Assembly: GCF_000380985.1 (NCBI RefSeq)
Contig: NZ_KB905693.1
Coordinates: forward strand, 368,770-432,769
DNA: 64,000 bases
Direction of reading: 5' to 3'
Origin: Proteiniphilum acetatigenes DSM 18083
GTDB taxonomy: Bacteria > Bacteroidota > Bacteroidia > Bacteroidales > Dysgonomonadaceae
Shown: positions 18,788-26,759 of the stretch, one piece after another
Numbering within the stretch: the first letter of the stretch is position 1
Layout: every line of letters starts with the position of its first letter
Program-made: the position numbers and the translations under genes
The notes under the pieces: model-generated
Seen by the model: only the letters and a program-made list of their open reading frames with translations
The model's database searches: none
What the model was told of the DNA's origin: nothing

Positions 18788-20041
18788 TTACTTCAAAATC
18801 AATTCTTCGGCGGTGCCGAATGTTTCGTAGCTGGAAGTGATCACTTTTTCGCCCGCCTCGAGACCGCTTGTCACTTCGTAATAATTGGGATTTTGCCGTC
18901 CGATGGTGATCCTGCGTTTTACTGCTTTGTTCCCGTCCGGGGTAACAACGAATATCCATTGTCCGCCGGTAGTCTGATAGAACGGCCCGCGGGGTATCAG
19001 GACTGCTTCCACCGGCTGTCCCAATTGCAGGCTGATATAATAGGTCTGTCCGGCGCGGATGTTGTCGGGACGTTCGCCCTCAAACGTAAATTCGGTACGG
19101 AACTGCCTGTCGCGCACTTCAGGGAATACTTTCCGGACACGTAGTGCGAAGTTTTTGTCCTGCCGTTCAAACGTGGCATCCAATCCGGTTCTCACCCGGT
19201 CGATATAATGTTCATCGATCATGGCTTCCACTTTATAATCTGACAGTACGCTGATCTGGCCGATACGTCCGCCGGTCGGGATGTTCTGTCCGATCTCCAC
19301 ATCCAGTAACCCCAACTGCCCGTCCACCGGTGCTTTGACATTCAGGTTCTCGCTCCGTTGGCGAATCAGCATCAGGTTCTGGCGCATATTGTGCAGGCTC
19401 TCTTCCATCTGGTCGATCTGTACGCTACGGTAAATGGAGTCCTGCTTCTGCCGTTCCACGACCAACTGTCGCCCGTCCACGGCAAATTCATAGTCCTCTT
19501 TTGCCTGTAGATAGTCTTCTTTGGAAGCCAATTCCTCTTCGTACAGTTTTTTGTATTGTGCATATTTGCGCTGTTTGCGGGTAACATCGAGATCGAGTTG
19601 CAGTTTCTCCTTTCTCAGTGTCAGCCGGTCCTGTTCCATCGCTACCTGTGTATTGCGAAGGAAGTTCTGCTTTTCGGCCAGTTGCGCTTCGCTGTCGAGT
19701 ATGTTCAGGCTCAGCATCGGATTGCTCAGGCGGGCGATCACATCGCCCTTTTTTACATCGGCGCCCTCTTCCACCAATTTGGCTTCCACCATACCACCCT
19801 CTATAGCACTTAATTGTATGGTACTGATGGGCTGCACCTGTCCGCTGACACGTATGTAATCGTTAAATTCACCCCTGGTCGCGGATTGAATGGAGATGCG
19901 GTTGGCTTCCACATTCAGTTTTGATGCATGATTACCGAAGATAAGCCATAGAATGGCTACCATAAACACTATCCCTCCAATGATGAATGGGATGTGTTTT
20001 TTCTTCAATCCTTTTTTCTTTTCAATTAAGATATCCGTCAT
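18788..20041 (-). CDS. Periplasmic adaptor (HlyD/MacA-family membrane fusion protein)
   Basis: 417 residues from the ATG at 20041. The longer frame would need a TTG start 9 bases earlier. A single N-terminal helix (HIPFIIGGIVFMVAILWLIF) anchors it in the inner membrane. The biotinyl-lipoyl half-motifs are GGMVEAKLVEEGADVKKGDV and LNVKAPVDGQLGLLDVEIGQ, on either side of a long helical hairpin (about residues 110-230). The beta-barrel and membrane-proximal domains follow (ALRVRKVFPEVRDRQFRTEF, RRITIGRQNPNYYEVTSGLE). It links the inner-membrane permeases with the TolC channel. It lies between tolC and the permeases. Confidence 0.92.
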   Translation of the reverse strand: MTDILIEKKKGLKKKHIPFIIGGIVFMVAILWLIFGNHASKLNVEANRISIQSATRGEFNDYIRVSGQVQPISTIQLSAIEGGMVEAKLVEEGADVKKGDVIARLSNPMLSLNILDSEAQLAEKQNFLRNTQVAMEQDRLTLRKEKLQLDLDVTRKQRKYAQYKKLYEEELASKEDYLQAKEDYEFAVDGRQLVVERQKQDSIYRSVQIDQMEESLHNMRQNLMLIRQRSENLNVKAPVDGQLGLLDVEIGQNIPTGGRIGQISVLSDYKVEAMIDEHYIDRVRTGLDATFERQDKNFALRVRKVFPEVRDRQFRTEFTFEGERPDNIRAGQTYYISLQLGQPVEAVLIPRGPFYQTTGGQWIFVVTPDGNKAVKRRITIGRQNPNYYEVTSGLEAGEKVITSSYETFGTAEELILK

Positions 20042-20114
20042 ATCGTTCAATTAATTTTATAATTCATTATTAAGAGATGCAAGACTTTTCGTAAGCTATC
20101 CCACATCCGACATC

Positions 20115-21458
20115 TCAAATCCCATATCCCAATCCGATAAAAGATTCCCCCTTGTAATAGCGTACCAGGCGCGCTTTCAAACGGTATTGCAATTCGGCGT
20201 TCAGCTCTTCCGCTTTTGCCTGTACTACGCGGTTGGTGCTGGTATGCAGTTCGAGTGGGCTGATCAATCCTTCTTCATATTTCCTTTGGTTGGCTTCGTG
20301 CGCAGCTTCCATCGCTTCCCGCTGTTTCACTGCCTGTTGGTAAGCATCCGCCTGCCCGTTCATATCAGCAACAGCCTGTTCGATCTCGCTGTAGAGTGCT
20401 CGAAGTGTTTCCTGAAACTCGCTTTCGGCAATGATTACCTGCGCTTTACTTCGTTTATAGGAAGTTGATTTTGAGAAACCGGTGAACAAGGGGACGGACA
20501 ACGTAAATCCGACATAAGTTCCCCGTCTGTTTTTGAGTTGCTCGGAAAAAGATTCAAGATTATCTCCATCGAGGTATCTTGCATATCCCGACGATAAACC
20601 GGCTTCCATCGATATGACCGGGGAAAAGCCGGCGATGGCGGCACGCCGATTCATTTCCTGTACTTTCAGTGCTGATTCTGCAGACAGTGCTCTGGGATTA
20701 ATCGCTTTGGCCGTTTCATAGATTGCCGGAACTGTTTCGCCTGACTTGACGATCAATTCATCGGTCTGTTGATCTGTGATATCCAGTTCATCTTCTACCG
20801 GAAAATTCATCCTTTCCTTGAGTAGGATAATACCGATGGTAAGCAGGTTTTTTTGTCGCGTAAGGTTGTAAATATCTGCCGCTTCCTTTGCCGCCATTTC
20901 CGCTACGTCGGGTTTGGCTTTCATACCCAGCTCTTCCATTCGTTTCGCTTGTTTCATATTATTGGTGCTCTCTTCTGCCTGTTCCTGTGCCAGTTGTACC
21001 ATTCGTTTGTAGTACAATACATTGAAAAAGGCTTCCATGGTATCATAAGCCACCATCTCGCGTTCTTGCTCCAACTGCTGCTTTCCTGCGAGCTTATTCG
21101 CTTTCTGCATTTTTATCCTGTAGATATTCGAAAAACCATCGAAGATCGTTAAGTTGGAATAGACGGAATAGGTATTACTAAAGGTATTAATATCTGTATA
21201 GGTGTTTGTTTCGGGATCTATCCCACGGCCGAAATTGAAATATGCATTCGTGCCGGCGTTCAACGAAGGGAGTAATCTACCGATAGCAAGCATGTAGTCC
21301 TGCTGGTAAATGGTGTTCTGCGCTTTCTGCTTGTTGACTTTAGGACTGTTTTCTACTGCGTATTGTATACAATCATCCAATGACCATTGTTTTTCCTGCG
21401 CCTGTAATGCGGTAGAAACAACAAATAATAACAGTAATATAGATAAAAATCGATTCAT
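20115..21458 (-). CDS. TolC-family outer-membrane efflux protein
   Basis: 447 residues from the ATG at 21458, chosen because it begins the signal peptide MNRFLSILLLLFVVSTALQA. The longer frame adds 13 residues with no signal character. The mature protein has the duplicated OEP structure: long helices (KMQKANKLAGKQQLEQEREM, YKRSKAQVIIAESEFQETLR) and beta-barrel segments (NAGTNAYFNFGRGIDPETNT, SMEAGLSSGYARYLDGDNLE). As a trimer it would form the exit duct of the system. It is the first gene of the minus-strand operon and diverges from the regulator gene at 21866. Confidence 0.93.
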   Translation of the reverse strand: MNRFLSILLLLFVVSTALQAQEKQWSLDDCIQYAVENSPKVNKQKAQNTIYQQDYMLAIGRLLPSLNAGTNAYFNFGRGIDPETNTYTDINTFSNTYSVYSNLTIFDGFSNIYRIKMQKANKLAGKQQLEQEREMVAYDTMEAFFNVLYYKRMVQLAQEQAEESTNNMKQAKRMEELGMKAKPDVAEMAAKEAADIYNLTRQKNLLTIGIILLKERMNFPVEDELDITDQQTDELIVKSGETVPAIYETAKAINPRALSAESALKVQEMNRRAAIAGFSPVISMEAGLSSGYARYLDGDNLESFSEQLKNRRGTYVGFTLSVPLFTGFSKSTSYKRSKAQVIIAESEFQETLRALYSEIEQAVADMNGQADAYQQAVKQREAMEAAHEANQRKYEEGLISPLELHTSTNRVVQAKAEELNAELQYRLKARLVRYYKGESFIGLGYGI

Positions 21459-21485
21459 TTTTTCAATATATTTTGTGAAGAGATA

Positions 21486-21501
21486 TACCAACATCATGCC
21501 A
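21486..21501 (-). promoter_or_regulatory. Possible sigma-54 (-24/-12) promoter of the tolC operon
   Basis: On the minus strand the sequence TGGCATGATGTTGGTA lies 28 bases upstream of the tolC ATG. TGGCATG fits the -24 box. TTGG resembles the -12 box TTGC, but with one base less between them and without the C. It is attractive because a sigma-54 activator is encoded divergently next door, but the fit is imperfect. Confidence 0.3.
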
Positions 21502-21580
21502 AAATATTTAACTGTTTGTTTATTAGAGTGTTAATATTTAAGAGCTATTATTGTATTTGTAAAATTATTTTACAGTGGTG

Positions 21581-21612
21581 TTGATAATTTGACAATATTT
21601 TGGTTACATTTG
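21581..21612 (+). promoter_or_regulatory. Likely promoter of the regulator-kinase pair
   Basis: TTG (21581-21583), 21 bases, TACATTTG (21605-21612): a good -33/-7 pair on the plus strand, about 250 bases ahead of the response-regulator ATG. Confidence 0.5.
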
Positions 21613-21624
21613 TATTCGGAATAT

Positions 21625-21862
21625 TCTGGATTTAAGATTCAAAATTCAAGATTTGAGATTAAACATAGAGAAAAGTGAAAAATTCGGGATATTGGAATTG
21701 GGATCTTGGAAATAGAGTGTGTAATTTCTGTTATATTGATTCATTGGTAATTAGTCATTGATAATTGGTAATTAAACTTGTGGACTTCTCCATTTCTTCC
21801 CTTCTTGACTTCCGACTTCTTATTTCCAAGTTCTTGTTCTAACTTCTAACTTCAAAAAAAAC
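21625..21862. repeat. Low-complexity leader of the regulator gene
   Basis: The 5' leader consists of degenerate repeats: aagattcaaaattcaagatttgag (21635 onward), gggatattggaattggg, ttggtaattagtcattgataattgg (21744-21775), then acttctNacttct units (21781-21855) up to the start codon. No gene is seen. Confidence 0.6.
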
Positions 21863-21865
21863 AAA

Positions 21866-23236
21866 ATGAAGCAAGGCCGAATTCTTGTCGTTGACGATAA
21901 TAAAAATGTGCTCAGTGCACTTAAAATTCTGTTGAATACCCATTTCGAAGAGGTGATCCTCCTCTCTTCGCCCACCACGTTACTGATAAATTTGAGGGAG
22001 AAGAACCCCGATGTGGTGTTACTCGACATGAATTATTCTGCGGGGATCAACACCGGTAACGAGGGACTGTACTGGCTTGCAGAAATAAAGAAAGTAAATC
22101 CAGATTTGCCGGTGGTGCTTTTTACTGCTTATGCAGATATCGACCTGGCAGTGACTGCACTGAAAGAAGGGGCTTCCGATTTCGTGGTAAAGCCCTGGGA
22201 CAATGCCAAACTGTTAGCTACATTACAGTCGGCACTGGAATTACGGCTATCGCGAAAGGAAGTGACCAGACTGAAAGAGAAGCAGCATGTGCTTAACTCC
22301 CAACTGAACCGGGAAAGTGATGTCTATTGGGAAGAATCTCAAGCGATGCGGGAACTGTTACGGGTAATGGAGAAAGTAGCAAAGACGGATGCCAATGTCT
22401 TAATTACCGGCGAAAACGGAACCGGTAAAGAAGTGATTGCCCGCAAAATCCATCAACTCTCGCCACGGTCTAACGAGTCGCTTGTGACAGTAGATATGGG
22501 AGCGGTCACTGAAACACTGTTCGAGAGCGAGCTCTTCGGCCATGTAAAAGGCTCCTTCACAGATGCCCATAGCGACCGGGCAGGAAAGATTGAAGCGGCA
22601 GATAAAGGGACGCTCTTTCTTGATGAGATAGGGAACCTCAGTTATCCGCTTCAGGCAAAACTACTAAATGCCTTGCAGTCGCGACAGATTATCCGGGTAG
22701 GAAGTAATAAGCCGGTTGCGGTGGACATACGGTTGATTTGCGCCACGAACCATAACCTTTTCCAGGATGTACAGAACGGTCTTTTCAGAGAAGACCTGCT
22801 TTATCGCATCAACACTATTCAGATTGAAGTGCCGCCCTTACGTAACAGGAAAGAAGATATTCCCGGGCTGGCGTCGTTCTTCCTCCATCGCTTTGCTGTG
22901 AAATACAATAAAACAGGAATAACACTACACAAAGAAGCCATTGCGAAGATGCAGGAATATGCCTGGCCGGGCAATGTACGTGAACTGGAGCATACGATAG
23001 AGAAAGCACTTATTTTGTCTGACAACCGGGTGATCGATTCGTCCGACCTGTTCCTCCGGCCACCGGATAGCAGTGAGAAGAATAAAGACCTCGAAAATGT
23101 TACCCTGGAAGAAATGGAACGGGTGCTCATCGAACGGGCCATGCGTAATTACGGAAATAATATTTCAGCTATTGCCAAAGAATTAGGCGTTTCCCGACCT
23201 ACGCTTTACAGCAAGATCAAGAAATACGGGCTTTAA
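21866..23236 (+). CDS. Sigma-54-dependent response regulator (NtrC family)
   Basis: 456 residues. The receiver domain (1-120) has the acidic pair Asp10/Asp11, phosphoacceptor Asp54 (VVLLDMNYSAG) and Lys109. The AAA+ domain has Walker A GENGTGKE at 182-189 and Walker B FLDEIG at 251-256. The sigma-54 contact loop at 229-234 reads GSFTDA instead of GAFTGA. A FIS-type helix-turn-helix ends the protein (ISAIAKELGVSRPTLYSKIK). It would activate sigma-54 promoters when phosphorylated by the kinase encoded 12 bases downstream. The export operon, transcribed divergently, is the obvious target. Confidence 0.93.
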   Translation: MKQGRILVVDDNKNVLSALKILLNTHFEEVILLSSPTTLLINLREKNPDVVLLDMNYSAGINTGNEGLYWLAEIKKVNPDLPVVLFTAYADIDLAVTALKEGASDFVVKPWDNAKLLATLQSALELRLSRKEVTRLKEKQHVLNSQLNRESDVYWEESQAMRELLRVMEKVAKTDANVLITGENGTGKEVIARKIHQLSPRSNESLVTVDMGAVTETLFESELFGHVKGSFTDAHSDRAGKIEAADKGTLFLDEIGNLSYPLQAKLLNALQSRQIIRVGSNKPVAVDIRLICATNHNLFQDVQNGLFREDLLYRINTIQIEVPPLRNRKEDIPGLASFFLHRFAVKYNKTGITLHKEAIAKMQEYAWPGNVRELEHTIEKALILSDNRVIDSSDLFLRPPDSSEKNKDLENVTLEEMERVLIERAMRNYGNNISAIAKELGVSRPTLYSKIKKYGL

Positions 23237-23247
23237 CCGCTACAGTC

Positions 23248-24585
23248 ATGTTTAAATCCATCGAATACAAGCTTTACCTCTACATGATCCTGCTGATTGC
23301 AGCCGTCGTGATAAGCACTTATTTTGCCATACAAACAAAATATGTCTATATGGTGTTGTCCATACTTCTGGCCTTTTTCCTGCTCCATAATATGCGCCGG
23401 AGTTACAATCAGTTCAACAAGAATATTATTTTCCTGCTCAACGCACTGGATAATGGGGATTACTCTTTCAATTTCGCTGAAACCAAGCTTTCGAGGAGGG
23501 AGAAAGAGTTGAATCAGATGATGAATCGCATTAAGGAGATCCTGTCAAGAGCCCGTAAAGAGGTGATTGAGAATGAAAAATTCCTGAGTGTTATTATGGA
23601 GAGTGTATCTACCGGTATTGTTATTCTGAATGAAGAGAGTGTAGTGGTACAGATAAACCGCACTGTTAACCGGTTATTGGGTCTCCCGGTTTTTACCCAT
23701 GTCAATCAGCTGGCAAATATTGACAGGTCGTTTCCTGATCTGTTCCGCAATCTGGAGGCATCCGACACGAAAACCATTAAAATAGCCAATGAACGGGAGG
23801 AGATGCAGCTGAGTCTGAGGGCTTCCGAGATCATGCTGCAAGGAAGAAGGCTGAAGATCATTACGCTGAACAATATCGGGAGTGAACTCGATTATAAGGA
23901 AATGGATTCGTGGATACGGTTGATCCGTGTGATGACGCATGAGATTATGAACTCCATTGCGCCTGTTACGTCGCTGACCGATACGTTGCTATCTGCTTTC
24001 CGAAAGGACGAACCTTATGAAGAGGATTCTCTGATGCAGAATACCATAGAGGCGCTGCAGACAATCAATTCGACGGCCAAAGGCTTAATAAGTTTTGTCA
24101 ATTCCTATCGCCGGTTTACGGGAATTCCTAAGCCTCAACTAAACCCGGTTTCGTTGCAGTCAGTCATCGAGCGGGCAATAGTGCTGGAAGCAGTTATGTT
24201 TGAAGAAAAAAGAATACCGGTGACCTTGAATCTGCCTATCGAACCTACTGTCAGACCGTTGGATGAATCGCAGATCATGCAGGTGTTACTCAATCTGTTG
24301 AAGAATGCTGTCGAAGCTATTTCAGGGGAAGGGAGACAGATCAGGATCGAATTGACGGAAGAAAAGGAGAAAACATATCTGGATGTATGCAATAACGGAC
24401 AGCCCATCGCTGAAGATGTGCTACCTAATATTTTTGTTCCGTTTTTCACGACCAAGCATTCCGGTACCGGAATCGGATTGAGTGTGTCGCGATATATTAT
24501 GCGCCTGCACGGGGGAACATTGACCCATTTCACTAAAGATGGATGGACGGTATTCCGGATGGCGTTTTATCATTCCGGAAAATAA
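23248..24585 (+). CDS. Sensor histidine kinase
   Basis: 445 residues. Two N-terminal membrane helices (about 10-28 and 33-48) with almost no periplasmic loop between them suggest it senses within or near the membrane. A PAS-like linker follows (FLSVIMESVSTGIVILNEES). The phosphoacceptor is His231 in RVMTHEIMNSIAPVTSL. The ATPase part has the N box QVLLNLLKNAVEAI, a further motif (DVCNNGQPI) and the G box GTGIGLSVSRYIMRLHGG. It is cotranscribed with the response regulator at 21866. Confidence 0.93.
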   Translation: MFKSIEYKLYLYMILLIAAVVISTYFAIQTKYVYMVLSILLAFFLLHNMRRSYNQFNKNIIFLLNALDNGDYSFNFAETKLSRREKELNQMMNRIKEILSRARKEVIENEKFLSVIMESVSTGIVILNEESVVVQINRTVNRLLGLPVFTHVNQLANIDRSFPDLFRNLEASDTKTIKIANEREEMQLSLRASEIMLQGRRLKIITLNNIGSELDYKEMDSWIRLIRVMTHEIMNSIAPVTSLTDTLLSAFRKDEPYEEDSLMQNTIEALQTINSTAKGLISFVNSYRRFTGIPKPQLNPVSLQSVIERAIVLEAVMFEEKRIPVTLNLPIEPTVRPLDESQIMQVLLNLLKNAVEAISGEGRQIRIELTEEKEKTYLDVCNNGQPIAEDVLPNIFVPFFTTKHSGTGIGLSVSRYIMRLHGGTLTHFTKDGWTVFRMAFYHSGK

Positions 24586-24588
24586 AAC

Positions 24589-24616
24589 AGGAGGAAAACA
24601 GTGTTGCCTTCCTCCT
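24589..24616. terminator. Hairpin between convergent kinase and POT genes
   Basis: AGGAGGAA (24589-24596) pairs with TTCCTCCT (24609-24616) around a 12-base loop. On the minus strand it is followed by the T-rich gttttatttt. It lies between convergent stops and probably terminates the POT transcript, perhaps both. Confidence 0.55.
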
Positions 24617-24639
24617 ATCCGATCAATATAGTATAATGA

Positions 24640-26175
24640 TTATTTTGCGATCCTTTCTAACCATTTGATCATCGCCAGCATGGTGAACATAGAGATGATA
24701 CATGCTGTTACAAATACCAACCATGTGCCTGTCATCGAAATGCTTGTATAGAAGATAGCGCCGATAAATAACAGTGCGTTCCCAATTGCCGTAGCGCCTA
24801 ACCATGCTCCCTGCATAATTCCCTGGTATTTAGGTGGAGCCACTTTTGACACGAAAGAAATCCCCAATGGGCTGATGAACAACTCGGCTACGGTAAGGAT
24901 AAAATAGGTGCCAATCAACAGCCAGGGAGTTACACGTGCCGAATCGGCAAGCCCACCCATAGCATCAACTTCCGATTTGAGGGGAAGTCCTACCGATCCT
25001 ATCGCCATTACTACATAGGCTAATGCGGCAATTCCCATCCCAATTGCTATTTTGCGCGGAGTGGAAGGCTCTTTTCCTTTAGCCCTGAGCCATCCGAAGA
25101 ATCCCACTATAATAGGGGTAAGGAATACCACAAAGAAAGGATTGATAGACTGGAATATTTCAGCTCCCTGTAACGTGGCAAATCCCAGATTGACTCTTAT
25201 CTGGCTCAGGTCTGTATAGTCTTTAGCAAAATAGGTGAGGGTCAATCCGTTTTGGTGAAATGAGAACCAAAAGAAAATAACAACGGCAAATACGGCAAAC
25301 AGGGCATAGAGGCGCTGTTTTATCTCTTTGATATCCATCTCTACCACAGCGGCATTCCCGCTGTGGTCAATTCGTTTATCAGCCGGATCCGGGAATCCGT
25401 TCTTATTGAAAACATAAATTATCAATGAAATGATCATGGCCACGATAGCCACTGCGAAAGCATAGTGGAATCCGGTGGTAAACACGTTCAAATACCCACT
25501 ACTGAAAGCGGCAAGGTCTGTACCGGAAAATCCTACTTCCGATGCCAGGGTTTGCAACCGGGTCGTCCCCTCGGGAGTAATGGTATTCCCCAGGTATTGG
25601 TGCGCAAGCGCGGGAAGGTCGGCATTGTACAAATAGCCGTTCTTTTCTACCCACCAGTTTCTTACACCGACTGCGAGGAGAGGTGCGAATATGGCACCCA
25701 CGTTAATGAACATGTAGAACAACTGGAAACCTGAGTCACGCATTTTACTGTACTGCGGATTATCATACATCTGTCCTACCAGCGCTTGCAGGTTCCCTTT
25801 GAACATCCCGTTACCAAACGCGATGATAAAAAGCCCGAAACAGCTTAAAGCCAGTAAAATAACAAATTTATCCGGTGGTACGGGCGTGGCAGTCGGAATA
25901 GCAATAATAACATATCCCAATGCCATCAGGAGCAGTCCGATCAAGATGACCCCTTTGTAATTCCGGGTCTTGTCGGCAATAAGGCCTCCTACCAGTGCCA
26001 ACAGATAGATGGAGGCATAAAAGATAGAGTAGATAACTCCTGCACTCTTCTCGTCAAGGCCGAACTTCGTCATTAAAAAAAGCACGAGAATAGCCATCAT
26101 GGTATAAAAACCAAAACGCTCTCCCATGTTCGCCAGTGAGGCGGCGAGCAACCCTTTAGGATGATTTTTGAACAT
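24640..26175 (-). CDS. POT/PTR2-family proton-dependent oligopeptide transporter
   Basis: 511 residues and about 12-14 membrane helices. The N-terminal MGERFGFYTMMAILVLFL holds the ERFGFY proton-coupling motif on helix 1, and FYMFINVGAIFAPLLAVGV matches the second PTR2 signature. It imports di- and tripeptides with protons, consistent with a peptide-fermenting Bacteroidales life style (inferred). The start at 26175 is an ATG with no competing start nearby. It is monocistronic, with its own promoter in a dispersed repeat at 26312-26386. Confidence 0.93.
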   Translation of the reverse strand: MFKNHPKGLLAASLANMGERFGFYTMMAILVLFLMTKFGLDEKSAGVIYSIFYASIYLLALVGGLIADKTRNYKGVILIGLLLMALGYVIIAIPTATPVPPDKFVILLALSCFGLFIIAFGNGMFKGNLQALVGQMYDNPQYSKMRDSGFQLFYMFINVGAIFAPLLAVGVRNWWVEKNGYLYNADLPALAHQYLGNTITPEGTTRLQTLASEVGFSGTDLAAFSSGYLNVFTTGFHYAFAVAIVAMIISLIIYVFNKNGFPDPADKRIDHSGNAAVVEMDIKEIKQRLYALFAVFAVVIFFWFSFHQNGLTLTYFAKDYTDLSQIRVNLGFATLQGAEIFQSINPFFVVFLTPIIVGFFGWLRAKGKEPSTPRKIAIGMGIAALAYVVMAIGSVGLPLKSEVDAMGGLADSARVTPWLLIGTYFILTVAELFISPLGISFVSKVAPPKYQGIMQGAWLGATAIGNALLFIGAIFYTSISMTGTWLVFVTACIISMFTMLAMIKWLERIAK

Positions 26176-26197
26176 TGATTAATTTATTTATGGTTGT

Positions 26198-26277
26198 GAA
26201 ACGAGCATGATAATAATTAGCATGCCAATTAATAATTATAGCAAGTTCCATATGACTTTAGTGTTAAAGAAATAAAC
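26198..26277 (+). repeat. Dispersed 80-bp repeat, copy 1
   Basis: It begins gaaacgagcatgataat and contains agttccatatgac and, at its end, aaataaa. A second copy in the same plus-strand orientation lies at 30255-30330, upstream of tyrA. The two share the first 17 bases exactly, a gcatg/attaa middle and the agttccatatgac block. Confidence 0.65.
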
Positions 26278-26311
26278 ATTGCCGTATGGAATATTAGTCT
26301 TTTTGGTTTTT

Positions 26312-26386
26312 GATGTGCAAAAATAATGAAAGCCGAGTGAAAACCAAGCTTGCTTGAGCTTTTCCGAGGCACATCTTATTTTCCGC
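26312..26386 (-). repeat. Dispersed palindrome-plus-promoter element, copy B
   Basis: Minus-strand order as in copy A (5786-5862): gatgtgcctcgg, the palindrome aaaagctcaagcaagcttgg, tcggctttca, then TATTTTTGC. The palindrome core differs in sequence from copy A but keeps its symmetry, as expected for a conserved hairpin or binding site. Confidence 0.65.
26318..26348 (-). promoter_or_regulatory. Likely promoter of the POT transporter gene
   Basis: On the minus strand, CTTG (26348-26345), 19 bases, TATTTTTG (26325-26318). It lies inside repeat copy B, about 140 bases upstream of the ATG at 26175. Confidence 0.55.
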
Positions 26387-26510
26387 AAATATAAAAATAT
26401 TTTTGTTATAACTGTCGCTATTTTATATAAAAACTGATAGGTTTCTAATTGTTTTATAACAGGTTTGTAGTACAATTTTTAATTATTCGATACATTTTTT
26501 CTTCATTTTG

Positions 26511-26540
26511 TTTGTTGAAAAGAAAAAAGTAGTACTTTTG
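26511..26540 (+). promoter_or_regulatory. Promoter of the Phe/Tyr biosynthesis operon
   Basis: TTTG (26511-26514), 18 bases, TACTTTTG (26533-26540). Initiation is expected near 26547, leaving a leader of about 210 bases that holds the Phe-rich peptide and the attenuator. Confidence 0.7.
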
Positions 26541-26592
26541 CATTCATTATTGATCTGATATTTTTATCATATCGATCTTAAAGAAATATACA

Positions 26593-26649
26593 ATGATTGG
26601 TTCTGTTTTTGCATTTGGTTTCTGGTTTTACTTTTACTTTAGTAGGTAA
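26593..26649 (+). CDS. Phenylalanine-rich leader peptide of the Phe/Tyr operon
   Basis: An 18-codon frame, ATG to TAA, encoding MIGSVFAFGFWFYFYFSR. Seven of 18 residues are Phe, with two Tyr and one Trp; all aromatics lie between residues 6 and 16. It is too short for normal gene calling. It sits between a good promoter and a terminator hairpin in front of prephenate dehydratase. This is the classical arrangement of a ribosome-mediated attenuator: stalling at Phe codons when charged tRNA-Phe is scarce favours the antiterminator. The ribosome-binding site is weak (aagaaatata), which is common in this phylum. Confidence 0.8.
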   Translation: MIGSVFAFGFWFYFYFSR

Positions 26650-26652
26650 AGG

Positions 26653-26739
26653 CAGGATTTTATATGCAGAATGAGAATAATTTAAAAAGTCATATCAGAA
26701 TAAATAAAGTCCTGTCGATTACACGATGGGACTTTTTTT
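26653..26739 (+). promoter_or_regulatory. Transcription attenuator (antiterminator and terminator) of the Phe/Tyr operon
   Basis: Terminator: AAAGTCC (26706-26712) pairs with GGACTTT (26729-26735), with an inner TCG/CGA pair in the loop, followed by a T run to 26739. Antiterminator: CAGGATTTT (26653-26661), just after the leader stop codon, can pair with AAAGTCCTG (26706-26714) over 9 bp with one G-U pair, which would destroy the terminator. The two structures are mutually exclusive. The upstream strand begins three bases past the leader stop, so ribosome position on the leader could choose between them. Confidence 0.75.
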
Positions 26740-26759
26740 ACATCTAAAAAACAGATCAG

